Shown here: positions 1 through 8,199 of the stretch, piece by piece
Layout: the number at the start of each line of letters is the position of its first letter
Numbering within the stretch: position 1 is the stretch's first letter
Source: Clostridium ihumii AP5
Lineage (GTDB): Bacteria > Bacillota > Clostridia > Clostridiales > Clostridiaceae
Length of the DNA: 64,000 nt
Direction of reading: 5' to 3'
Assembly (NCBI RefSeq): GCF_000612845.1
Contig: NZ_CCAT010000065.1
Location: forward strand, 1-64,000
The notes under the pieces: generated by a model
What the model was told of the DNA's origin: nothing
What the model saw: only the letters and a program-made list of their open reading frames with translations
Database searches by the model: none
Translations under genes and position numbers: made by a program

Positions 1-42
1 TATTTCTTTAAAAATTGATTTAGAAAATCTTATTAATTTGTG

Positions 43-129
43 TTTTATTTTCAAGACCTGAACCCAAGGACGGGTTCAGCGACTGCCTAGACAGGACGTC
101 GATTCAGCCGTTTAGTCTTGGAAATAAAA
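43..129. other. Structured three-way-junction element of unknown identity
   Basis: A GC-richer island in very AT-rich DNA. Bases 43-57 pair with 115-129 over 15 bp with one G-U. Inside are a perfect 8-bp hairpin (58-65 with 72-79, CTGAACCC/GGGTTCAG) and a second hairpin (80-83 with 98-101, plus 86-88 with 93-95). This fold is seen directly in the sequence. It could be a small structured RNA, the end of a mobile element, or a group I intron/IStron remnant: GTTCAGCGACT followed by TTTAGTC loosely resembles the P7 strands of group I introns. Strand and function cannot be decided from sequence alone. Confidence 0.4.
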
Positions 130-132
130 TGG

Positions 133-184
133 CAAATTTATTAGAGTTTCTTTGAAGTTTTTATGAATAACGTTTTAAATAATT
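133..184 (+). repeat. 52-bp dispersed repeat, copy A
   Basis: This 52-base stretch matches 17011-17062 at 49 of 52 positions. It lies directly after the structured element at 43-129. The two copies have different left flanks, so only this block is duplicated. It contains no open reading frame. Confidence 0.75.
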
Positions 185-282
185 ACTGTTTCTTGGAATA
201 CTGCTATTCTCATTTATTATTTGAATAATTTCATTTTTCAGCTTGGAACCCTATATTAGCATCTAAATAAAAAGTAAGAGCG

Positions 283-307
283 AAAAGTGATGTTAAACAT
301 CACTTTT
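283..307 (+). terminator. Hairpin with T-rich tail
   Basis: AAAAGTGATGTT (283-294) pairs with AACATCACTTTT (296-307) and is followed on the plus strand by a T-rich stretch. No plus-strand gene precedes it, so it may end a transcript entering from the left or one starting in the structured element at 43-129. A CTTGGAACCCTATAT motif lies just upstream (242-256). Confidence 0.5.
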
Positions 308-352
308 TCTTTGATCTTTTTATATAAAGAATTCAAATTATTATATAATAAA

Positions 353-385
353 AAATCCTATTAGATTTTGATACTAATAGGATTT
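353..385 (-). terminator. Terminator of the 50-aa ORF
   Basis: AAATCCTATTAG (353-364) pairs with CTAATAGGATTT (374-385). On the minus strand a T-rich run follows. It lies 8 bases beyond the stop codon of the small gene at 394-546. Confidence 0.75.
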
Positions 386-393
386 AACTTTGA

Positions 394-546
394 TTACTTA
401 GAACTTCCTCTTTTTTTTACTCCTGTTTTTTCAAGATAATCTTTTTCTTTTACTATATTTTCTTCAAAATTTTCTACAGCATTTTTAGTGAAATTTCCTA
501 TAGCTGCTATATTAGTAAATGCATTTTTATTATCTTTATTCTTCAT
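394..546 (-). CDS. Small hypothetical protein, 50 aa
   Basis: A short charged protein beginning MKNKDNKNAF and ending KKRGSSK. I do not recognise a family. The start at 546 is chosen over an upstream ATG at 582 because AGAGGTGG sits five bases before it. It has its own terminator at 353-385, so it is probably a monocistronic gene. The predicted product is soluble, with a basic C-terminus and no membrane segment or cysteine. Function unknown. Confidence 0.6.
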   Translation of the reverse strand: MKNKDNKNAFTNIAAIGNFTKNAVENFEENIVKEKDYLEKTGVKKRGSSK

Positions 547-645
547 AATAACCACCTCTGAATTTTTCTTTAGTTTATACATAGAAATTATTTATTATAC
601 ATTGTTTTTTAGTTTAACTCAGAGTTTTAAAGTAAATGCACACAT

Positions 646-680
646 AAAAAGAAACTGACTTTTAAAAATCAGTTTCTTTT
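646..680. terminator. Bidirectional terminator downstream of gdhA
   Basis: AAAAAGAAACTGA pairs with TCAGTTTCTTTT around an A/T loop, with U-rich tails on both strands. It lies about 20 bases beyond the gdhA stop codon and separates it from the small gene on its left. Confidence 0.85.
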
Positions 681-698
681 GTGTATATTTAACTTCTA

Positions 699-2051
699 TT
701 AGTATATTCCTTGTAGGTACATAGCTTCAGCTACTTTTAAGAAACCAGCTATGTTAGCACCAGCAACTAAGTTATATCCAAATCCATAAGTTTCAGCTGC
801 ATTTTTAGCATTGTTATGGATATCTTTCATTATTTGATGAAGTTTTGCATCAACTTCTTCTGCTGTCCAAGAATATCTCATGCTGTTTTGAGCCATTTCT
901 AAAGCTGAAACTGAAACTCCACCAGCATTAGCTGCTTTAGCAGGTCCTACTACTAAACCATTGTCTAAGAAGTATTGAACTGCTTCGTTAGTACATGGCA
1001 TGTTAGCTGCTTCACAAATATATTTAGTTCCATTTGCAACTATTTGTTTAGCATGTTCTATACGTATATCATTTTGAGTTGCTGCTGGAATTATAACGTC
1101 AGCTTTAACTCCCCATGGTTTTTCTCCTGCATGGAATTCACAACCAAATTTATCTGCATAATCTTGAGCTTTATCTCTTCCTGAAGCTCTCATTTCTAAT
1201 AAGTAATCTATTTTTTCGTCAGTAACAACTCCGTCTTTATCATAAACATATCCGTCTGGTCCAGATATTGTTATAACTTTACCACCAAGTTGTGCAACTT
1301 TTTTACAAACGCCCCAAGCAACTTGACCAAATCCTGATATAGCTACTGTTTTTCCTTTTATTGTTGTTCCTACATGTTGTAACATTTCTTCACAGAAGTA
1401 AGTTACACCAAATCCTGTTGCTTCTGGTCTTACTAAGCTACCACCAAATGATAATCCTTTACCAGTAATAACTCCATTTTCAAAAGCTCCTCTTATTCTT
1501 CTATATTGTCCATATAAGTAAGCTACTTCTCTAGCTCCAACACCCATATCTCCAGCTGGAACGTCTACGTCTGGTCCTATATGTCTGTATAATTCAGTCA
1601 TAAAGCTTTCGCAGAATCTTCTTATTTCAGCATTTGATTTACCTCTTGGGTCGAAGTCTGAACCACCTTTACCTCCACCTATTGGAAGACCTGTTAATGA
1701 GTTCTTTAATATTTGTTCAAATCCTAAGAATTTGATTATTCCTAAGTAAACTGATGGATGGAATCTTAAACCACCTTTGTAAGGTCCTATACATCCATTA
1801 AATTGTACTCTGAAACCTCTATTTACATGAACATTGCCATTATCGTCTGTCCAAGGCACTTTAAACATTATTTGTCTTTCTGGTTCACAGAATCTTTCTA
1901 AAAGATTTGATTCAATGTATTCTGGATGTTTGTCTAAAACAGGAGTTAATGAGTGTAAAACTTCCTCAACAGCTTGAATGAATTCAGGCTCTCCACTGTT
2001 TCTTTTCTTTACATTTTCTAGAACTTGTTCAATATAAGATTTAGTATCCAT
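699..2051 (-). CDS. gdhA: Glutamate dehydrogenase, hexameric class I
   Basis: 450-aa Glu/Leu/Phe/Val dehydrogenase that interconverts glutamate and 2-oxoglutarate plus ammonia, a central step of clostridial amino-acid fermentation. Length and sequence closely follow the C. symbiosum enzyme. The substrate lysines appear as K92 in IGPYKGGLRF, K116 and K128 in GGGKGG. The catalytic aspartate is D168 in VPAGDMGVGAR. The nucleotide fold begins at about 234, with GFGQVA at 240-245. A GGGGGTAGGGA ribosome binding site precedes the ATG. It is monocistronic, with a terminator at 646-680 and a gene-free kilobase upstream. Whether NAD or NADP is used cannot be settled by eye; resemblance to the C. symbiosum enzyme favours NAD. 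Confidence 0.97.
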   Translation of the reverse strand: MDTKSYIEQVLENVKKRNSGEPEFIQAVEEVLHSLTPVLDKHPEYIESNLLERFCEPERQIMFKVPWTDDNGNVHVNRGFRVQFNGCIGPYKGGLRFHPSVYLGIIKFLGFEQILKNSLTGLPIGGGKGGSDFDPRGKSNAEIRRFCESFMTELYRHIGPDVDVPAGDMGVGAREVAYLYGQYRRIRGAFENGVITGKGLSFGGSLVRPEATGFGVTYFCEEMLQHVGTTIKGKTVAISGFGQVAWGVCKKVAQLGGKVITISGPDGYVYDKDGVVTDEKIDYLLEMRASGRDKAQDYADKFGCEFHAGEKPWGVKADVIIPAATQNDIRIEHAKQIVANGTKYICEAANMPCTNEAVQYFLDNGLVVGPAKAANAGGVSVSALEMAQNSMRYSWTAEEVDAKLHQIMKDIHNNAKNAAETYGFGYNLVAGANIAGFLKVAEAMYLQGIY

Positions 2052-3022
2052 GGTTCCCTACCCCCAATAAATTTTAAATATTTTAAATTTAATAATTAAT
2101 AATTTAATATTTTTAATATATATTATAAAATTTGTTAATATTAATAAATATTTTATAATATTAACTTTATTATAACCACACTCTTATAATTCTACAAATT
2201 CATCAAAAACCCTTTAAATATACAGTTTTTTCTGAATGTTTTGTAGATTCTTAATATTTTTATCGTCTGACATTTAATTTTATATTTTTCTGAAAACTAA
2301 TAATCATTTTAGTATCATAAAACGATTACATACCTTTCAATTAACATATTAATCTATATTTTCTAAGAAATCAATAACTTTTTAATTTATTTTTTGTTAT
2401 TTTTTTCACTTTCTGTAAACATCATTGTGTTTTATTTAAATTAGACTTATTTATTTTGAATAATTAAATTTAAATATTTTGAAAATTATTAATCTTTTCT
2501 CTATATATAGTTTTATAACACTATTTTAATATTTTGTAAAGTATCATTTATTATTATTTTTTTATAGATATTCCTTTTTTAAATCAATGTAATATTATAA
2601 ATTACTCAAAAATAATTAAGTACTGTCTTTATTATTTATTGATAATATAATAACAAAATTATAAATTTCTTATTATATTTAATAATTTCTTTATATGTCT
2701 TACGATAATTAACATATGATTTACAATATACATATATTCCATATATGTTAAATCCTTTATATAGCTTTGAACCAATACCTACAAAAACTTTTTTAGCCTG
2801 CTATTTGTTATAGTTTTATGATCCTATAAGATATTTATCATAAATACTAAATATTATTAATTTAATTTTATAAAAAATACTCATAGTTTTAATTATTAGT
2901 TATTAATTTTATTTAAAAATCAATTTGTTTTTATAAACACATCACTTATTTTATAACCTAATATATATCAGTTAAGATTTTTATATAAAAACTTAATTAA
3001 ATATCAATTATTTTGTATAAAA
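2052..3022. other. Gene-free AT-rich spacer, about 1 kb
   Basis: This region separates gdhA from the RpiR-type regulator. It is extremely AT-rich and dense in stop codons in every frame. I see no open reading frame with a ribosome binding site, no tRNA and no recognised riboswitch. The gdhA promoter must lie at its left end. The length is unusual compared with neighbouring gaps, so an undetected small RNA is possible but not demonstrated. Confidence 0.5.
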
Positions 3023-3058
3023 AAAATAAGTTCGTATATAATTTCACGAACTTATTTT
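3023..3058 (-). terminator. Terminator of the RpiR-family gene
   Basis: AAAATAAGTTCGT (3023-3035) pairs with ACGAACTTATTTT (3046-3058). A T-rich run follows on the minus strand. It is located just beyond the regulator's stop codon. Confidence 0.85.
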
Positions 3059-3075
3059 ATAAACATACCGTTTTA

Positions 3076-3945
3076 TTATTCTTTTTTATAAGAGTATACT
3101 TGATAATTTTTCCACATACTTTCCAAATCACTAAATGTTTGTGATATTTTTTCTTTTTCTCTAAGGCCTACAGCAATTATAAGTGCATTTATAACACTTA
3201 AAGGTGCTACTAGTGAATCTACAAATGATGCCATATTACTTTCTGCTACAAGTGTATAATCCGCCTTCGTTGCTAATGGAGATAAAAGACTGTCTGTTAT
3301 TGCAATTACTGTTGCATTTCTAGACTTTGAAAAATTTAAAGCTTCTATTGTTCTAACAGCGTATCTTGGAAATCCTATACCTATTACACAATCTTCTTCT
3401 GAAACATTTAACATTTGTTCAAAAATATCGCTCATTCCATAAGATACAATTTTTACATTGTCTAATATTAAATTTAAATAGAAACCTAAAAAATCAGCTA
3501 ATGCCGTAGAACTTCTAAGTCCTATAATATATATTTTTTTAGCTTTAAAAATATGATTTACAGCTTCATCAAAAGCTGTATGATTTATTTTTTCTAATGT
3601 TACTCTAATATTTTCAATATCTGACTTTAATACACCTTTTAATGCATTATTATGACTTATAAAATCATTAGACAATTCAATTCTTTGAACTGTTGTAAGT
3701 TTATTCTTTATAAGTTCTTGTAATGCTTTTTGTAACTCTGGGTATCCTTCATATCCTAATTGATTTGCAAATCTAACTACGGTTGATTCACTTACACCAA
3801 CACTATTTCCAAGCTTAGCTGCAGTCATAAATGCTGCTTTATCATAATGCTTTAATATATATTCAGCAATTAACTTTTGACCTTTACTAAGTCTTGGAAA
3901 TTTCATTTGAATTAATCTCATAAGATCTTTGCTACTATTCTCCAA
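3076..3945 (-). CDS. MurR/RpiR family transcriptional regulator
   Basis: About 289 aa. The N-terminal HTH_6 domain (about 1-75) is followed by a C-terminal SIS sugar-phosphate-binding domain (about 120-260, with IIGLRSS). These regulators sense phosphosugars and control sugar or amino-sugar catabolism. No sugar operon adjoins it, so its target is unknown. An ATG exists at 3960, but GGAGG lies inside that extension, about eight bases before a TTG at 3945; the TTG start (LENSSKDLMRL) is preferred. It is monocistronic with a terminator at 3023-3058. Confidence 0.88.
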   Translation of the reverse strand: MENSSKDLMRLIQMKFPRLSKGQKLIAEYILKHYDKAAFMTAAKLGNSVGVSESTVVRFANQLGYEGYPELQKALQELIKNKLTTVQRIELSNDFISHNNALKGVLKSDIENIRVTLEKINHTAFDEAVNHIFKAKKIYIIGLRSSTALADFLGFYLNLILDNVKIVSYGMSDIFEQMLNVSEEDCVIGIGFPRYAVRTIEALNFSKSRNATVIAITDSLLSPLATKADYTLVAESNMASFVDSLVAPLSVINALIIAVGLREKEKISQTFSDLESMWKNYQVYSYKKE

Positions 3946-4238
3946 TTTGCTAACCTCCATTCAACGAATATTTAAAATGTATACTATTTATTTTAAGTTC
4001 CCTATTATTTTAAACAATATAATATCTATTTGAAATTAAAACTATATAGTAAAATTGAATTTTGAAACAGACACACATTCAAAATTTCAATTTATTAAAT
4101 AATAGAATTGTTCTATATAAAATTTTAACATTTAATGAACTATATATCAATAAATATTTCATTTTTTCGTAATTTGAATTTATAATTTCACCATTTGTTC
4201 TTTTTGCAACTTAATGTTTTATAAGTTTTAAACCTTTT

Positions 4239-4781
4239 CTATTTCTTTTCAATAACAACAAGCCTCGGTGCAACCTCACTTCTATTCACAACTTTATGTA
4301 ACATAACACCATATTTCTTTTTATCTAACTTCATGAAATATTCCATAAGTACGCCTTCTTCTTTTGCACCTTGTTCATGCCCTACATAAATAGCCACAGT
4401 CATTATTCCACCTGGATTTAATATTTGTAATGCACATTCTATACTTTTCAAACTACTTTCACAGTTAGTTGTGATACTTTTATCTCCACCAGGTAAAAAC
4501 CCTAAATTATACATAACTGCATCTACATTTTCTTCTACATAATCTGAAATTTTACTATGACAATCTTTTATCAATGTGACTCTCTCATCACTATTCTTTT
4601 TGTAATTTTCTATAGCTACATCTTGAATATCAAAACTATATACTTTGTTAAATTTACTACTCAAAAATTTAGTATCATATCCATTTCCTAAAGTACAATC
4701 TATAGCAACATTTTTGTTTCCTACAAATTTATCTATTATATTCTGAGAAAGTTCACTTACATCACTTACATATTTAAACAT
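4239..4781 (-). CDS. mnmM: tRNA mnm5s2U34-forming methyltransferase, MnmM (YtqB) family
   Basis: 180-aa class I SAM-dependent methyltransferase of the PF06962/YtqB family. B. subtilis YtqB has been assigned as MnmM, which methylates the nm5s2U34 wobble base of tRNA. Visible motifs are the SAM-binding VAIDCTLGNGYDTK (about 26-39) and the family signature YNLGFLPGGDKSI (about 91-103). It starts one base after the stop of the pseudouridine synthase gene, with GGGAG upstream, so the two are co-transcribed and both modify RNA. The older label is putative rRNA methylase. Confidence 0.85.
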   Translation of the reverse strand: MFKYVSDVSELSQNIIDKFVGNKNVAIDCTLGNGYDTKFLSSKFNKVYSFDIQDVAIENYKKNSDERVTLIKDCHSKISDYVEENVDAVMYNLGFLPGGDKSITTNCESSLKSIECALQILNPGGIMTVAIYVGHEQGAKEEGVLMEYFMKLDKKKYGVMLHKVVNRSEVAPRLVVIEKK

Positions 4782-4782
4782 G

Positions 4783-5511
4783 TTAAATTTCTCCCTTTAA
4801 ATACTTCACTTCATTATCATTTAAAAATCTAAAATTTCCTTTTTTTAAATCTCCAAGTTTTATATTACCTATAGCTATTCTTTTAAGTTTTATAACTTTA
4901 TGATTTATAGCATCACACATTTTTCTTACTTGTCTATTTTTACCTTCATGTATTATTATTTCCAATTCACAAGTTTCACTATTTCTATTTAAAGAATTCT
5001 CTTTTAAAATTCTGCACTTTGCAGGAGCTGTTATATATCCACCTATATCTACGCCAGTGCATATTTTTCTTATTTCTTCTTTATTAGGTATTCCTTTTAC
5101 AGTTGCAATATATACTTTATTTTTTTCAACTCTTGGATGTATTACTTTATTATAAACGTCTCCATCGTTTGTAAGTAATATAAGCCCTGATGTATCATAA
5201 TCTAATCTACCTATAGGATAAATTCTTTCATCAACACTTACTAAATCTATTATAGTTTTTCTTCCTCTTTCATCCTTAACCGTAGATACATATCCTTCAG
5301 GTTTATTAAGTGCTATATAAACCTTTCTTTCTTCTGGTCTTACATTTTTTCCATCCACTTCTATAACATCTTTTTCTTCATTTACTTTTATTCCAAGTTC
5401 GTTAACTATCTGTCCATTAACTTTAACTCTTCCACTTAGTATTATTTCTTCACATTTTCTTCTAGAATCTACACCACATCTAGCCATATATTTTTGTAAT
5501 CTTTCTTCCAC
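4783..5511 (-). CDS. rluB: Pseudouridine synthase, RsuA/RluB family
   Basis: About 242 aa. An N-terminal S4 RNA-binding domain (about 1-60) precedes the catalytic domain, whose GRLDYDTSGLILLTNDG motif contains the catalytic aspartate. It probably isomerises a uridine in 23S rRNA; RluB versus RsuA/RluE specificity cannot be decided by eye. An ATG occurs at 5526 without a ribosome binding site. The GTG at 5511 is preferred because GGATGTG, close to the consensus, sits five bases before it and the protein then begins VEERLQKYMA as in relatives. First gene of an operon with mnmM. Confidence 0.88.
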   Translation of the reverse strand: MEERLQKYMARCGVDSRRKCEEIILSGRVKVNGQIVNELGIKVNEEKDVIEVDGKNVRPEERKVYIALNKPEGYVSTVKDERGRKTIIDLVSVDERIYPIGRLDYDTSGLILLTNDGDVYNKVIHPRVEKNKVYIATVKGIPNKEEIRKICTGVDIGGYITAPAKCRILKENSLNRNSETCELEIIIHEGKNRQVRKMCDAINHKVIKLKRIAIGNIKLGDLKKGNFRFLNDNEVKYLKGEI

Positions 5512-5814
5512 TTTTTCACATCCCATATTTAATATTATAAGTTTTCAACTTATATCTTTATCAAAATCTGCCAAGACTAAAATCTTACCAGTATATAAAA
5601 TTTGTATTTATAATATATTTTCACAATCTTAAATTTAAAATTGAATTATGAATACATTTCATTTTCAATTTAAATAACTATACTAACTCTTATGAATTAT
5701 AATAGCTTATTATTGAAAAATCAATTCTACATGATTTTTTTATTATTATAAAGGTTTTTTTTATTACTTATAGAAAATATAATATATTAAATATTAACTA
5801 TGTAGGAGGAAAAT

Positions 5815-6909
5815 ATGAGTAACGATTTATTTTACATGCCAACTAAAATTGTGTCTGGAAAAGACTGTTTAAAAAAACACAAAGATTTAATTAGTAGATT
5901 AGGTAAAAATGCACTTATAGTAACAGGAAAACATTCTTCTAAGAAAAATGGTTCTTTAAATGATGTTAAATTTATACTAAATTCCTTATGTATAAATTTT
6001 GTTATATTTGATGATGTAGAAGAAAACCCTTCATTAGAAACTATAGATAAAATAGCTACTTTTGGAAAAGCTTCTAATGTAGATTTTATCATTGGTATTG
6101 GTGGTGGTTCACCTCTTGATTCTTCAAAAGCTGCTGGTGTGCTTATTAAAAATGAAAGTGCCAATTTAGATTCACTGTTTAATGATAGTAATTTATTATC
6201 ACTACCTATAGTTGCAATTCCAACTACAGCTGGTACTGGAAGTGAAACTACACCTTATGCAATAGTTACCGATCATAACTCTAAAACTAAAAGAGGTATT
6301 ATTCAAAGAGTGTTTCCTAAAATATCATTTTTAGATGCAACTTATTTTATGGAAACTCCTAAAAATGTAACAATTAATACTTCTATAGATTCTCTTTCAC
6401 ATCTTATAGAAGGTTATCTTTCAAGTAATGCAAATTTATTAAGTGATTCTTTAGCTGAAAAAGGACTTGAATACTTCGGACAATGTCTTGAATCTTTAGA
6501 AAAGAATACTATTGATGTTAATACAAGAGAAAAACTTGTATTAACATCAACTATAGCTGGTATGGTTATATCTCAATCTGGAACTTCACTTCCTCATGGA
6601 ATGGGATATTCTCTAACATATTTTAAAGGAATTCCACATGGAAGAGCAAATGGATTCCTATTAAAATCATTTCTTCAGTTTCATGAAGATAAACAAAAAG
6701 TTAACAAAATTCTTTCCTATTTAAACTTTAGAACATTAGATGCATTTGGAGATTATTTAAAATTACTTTTAGATGAAAACTTAACTTTATCTAAAGAAGA
6801 GATTTTAAACTTCTCACATTCAATGGCAATTAATACTTCAAAACTTAAAAATCATCCTTTTAAGGTGACAGAAAAAGATATTATAGATATGTATACCAAT
6901 AGTTTATAA
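5815..6909 (+). CDS. Iron-containing alcohol dehydrogenase
   Basis: 364-aa group III Fe-ADH, an NAD(P)H-dependent aldehyde/alcohol oxidoreductase. The dinucleotide-binding GIGGGSPLDSSK is near residue 95, followed by TAGTGSE. Metal ligands are an Asp and a His in SIDSLSHLIEG and two His in LPHGMGYSLTYFKGIPHG. The ribosome binding site is AGGAGG. The gene is transcribed divergently from rluB-mnmM and is monocistronic, with a strong terminator. The substrate is not predictable from sequence. Confidence 0.92.
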   Translation: MSNDLFYMPTKIVSGKDCLKKHKDLISRLGKNALIVTGKHSSKKNGSLNDVKFILNSLCINFVIFDDVEENPSLETIDKIATFGKASNVDFIIGIGGGSPLDSSKAAGVLIKNESANLDSLFNDSNLLSLPIVAIPTTAGTGSETTPYAIVTDHNSKTKRGIIQRVFPKISFLDATYFMETPKNVTINTSIDSLSHLIEGYLSSNANLLSDSLAEKGLEYFGQCLESLEKNTIDVNTREKLVLTSTIAGMVISQSGTSLPHGMGYSLTYFKGIPHGRANGFLLKSFLQFHEDKQKVNKILSYLNFRTLDAFGDYLKLLLDENLTLSKEEILNFSHSMAINTSKLKNHPFKVTEKDIIDMYTNSL

Positions 6910-6912
6910 AAC

Positions 6913-6949
6913 AAAAGGTACGAGTAACCTAAATTTATTCGTACCTTTT
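6913..6949 (+). terminator. Terminator of the Fe-ADH gene
   Basis: AAAAGGTACGA (6913-6923) pairs with TCGTACCTTTT (6939-6949), followed by more T. The reverse strand can also terminate the small gene at 6961-7125. Confidence 0.85.
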
Positions 6950-6960
6950 TTAAAATTTAA

Positions 6961-7125
6961 TCATCTTTTATTTTTTTCATCTCTCATCTTTTTATATTTT
7001 TCTTCTGTAAGTTCTTTAAATGATTTAACATTCTCATCTTCATTTTTCTTTTTCTTCTTATAATTATTTAAGTGTTTATACACATTATAGTTATTTGCAC
7101 ATAAAACCTCTCCAATTTTTATCAT
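6961..7125 (-). CDS. Small lysine-rich hypothetical protein, 54 aa
   Basis: Begins MIKIGEVLCANNYNVYKHLN and continues with a highly charged Lys/Glu-rich half ending MRDEKNKR. No domain is recognised. GAGGGTG lies upstream but with long spacing (about 13 bases), and AAGGG sits closer, so initiation is plausible but not ideal. It converges on the Fe-ADH gene and shares the terminator at 6913-6949. The predicted product is soluble, basic and probably helical. Function unknown. Confidence 0.5.
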   Translation of the reverse strand: MIKIGEVLCANNYNVYKHLNNYKKKKKNEDENVKSFKELTEEKYKKMRDEKNKR

Positions 7126-7227
7126 ATCCCTTATACACCCTCTTTTTATATTTACTATAGATATATTCGTATAATAAATATAAATGCTTGAGTTTTAAGG
7201 CTTTTTCTTTTAATTTATTTATATAAA

Positions 7228-7986
7228 CTAAAATAACCAATCTATTATTACATCTTCGATAGCTTCCATAGCCCTATAAAATCCTGATTCAATCTTATCT
7301 TCTCCAAAACCTGGCTTCCACTTGTCCCACATTTCATCACTTACTACCAACAAGTTGCATACCTCTATATCTTTAACTATTCCAAAAACATACATAGCTG
7401 ATGTTTCCATATCAACTCCATAAATATCTTCTTTTTTATACTTTTGAATCTTTTCTATGTCTTCTCTATAAATTGCATCTGTAGTCCAATGATTTCCTAT
7501 ATAATATGTATGTCTATTTTTTTTCATTGCCTTTTCTATTTTTTTCATTAAAACTTCTGATGGTATAGCCTCTTCATTTGCGTCTAAATAGTGATAAGAC
7601 GTTCCTTCTTCTCTAATACATTTATATGGAATAAATAGATTTCCTATTTTTAGCTTTTCATTTAAACTTCCACATAATCCAACTCCTATTATTTTTTTTG
7701 CTCCTAATACTTTAAGTTCTTCCATTATAGCTACAGTTGCTGATGCACCTATTGTACAATATACAAAGGTAACTAATTTACCATTGACTTTACCATTATA
7801 AACTTTATTTCTGTTTCCAAAAATATTATGTTTTGGCTCTACAGCAGCATACTTATTTTTCAGGTGATCAATAACACTTTCAAACCATGTAAGAATAACA
7901 AGTTCACCAACTTTTATGTCATCGTATTTTACCTTTTTAGTTGAAACTACATATTCAATATAATCCTCCGCTGAAAATCTCTCCAT
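7228..7986 (-). CDS. Nucleoside phosphorylase (PNP/UDP family)
   Basis: About 252 aa, with the nucleoside phosphorylase-1 fold. Visible features are GASATVAIMEELKVLGAKKIIGVGLCGSL-type core elements, read in short pieces: the glycine-rich IGVGLCGSL, then GVDMETSAMY, which carries the ribose-binding Met-Glu pair, then VSDEMWD near the C-terminus. It cleaves a purine or pyrimidine nucleoside with phosphate in salvage; uridine or purine preference is not decidable. The ATG at 7986 is used because GAGGGG lies eight bases before it; an upstream ATG at 8016 lacks a good site. Confidence 0.85.
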   Translation of the reverse strand: MERFSAEDYIEYVVSTKKVKYDDIKVGELVILTWFESVIDHLKNKYAAVEPKHNIFGNRNKVYNGKVNGKLVTFVYCTIGASATVAIMEELKVLGAKKIIGVGLCGSLNEKLKIGNLFIPYKCIREEGTSYHYLDANEEAIPSEVLMKKIEKAMKKNRHTYYIGNHWTTDAIYREDIEKIQKYKKEDIYGVDMETSAMYVFGIVKDIEVCNLLVVSDEMWDKWKPGFGEDKIESGFYRAMEAIEDVIIDWLF

Positions 7987-8199
7987 ATTCCAAACCCCTC
8001 TCATTAAATTCCCCACAATTTATATAAATATTACAATTTGTTAATATTTATTTTACATATTATCATAATTTTCTATATATTTCAAACTTTGTATTTACTT
8101 TTATAATATTAATAAATTATTGTATTTATGTTTTATTTATTACTAATTTGGTCTATCATTATAAATAGTCAATAGTATAATTTATGAGGTGAATTTTTA

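Noticed and set aside
975-1184. Plus-strand reading frame antisense to gdhA
   Set aside because: It lies wholly inside a strongly conserved dehydrogenase gene, has no ribosome binding site and encodes an implausible composition; it is a shadow.
2052-3022. Possible hidden gene or riboswitch in the long spacer upstream of gdhA
   Set aside because: No ORF with a ribosome binding site and no recognised aptamer core were seen; only AT-rich sequence.
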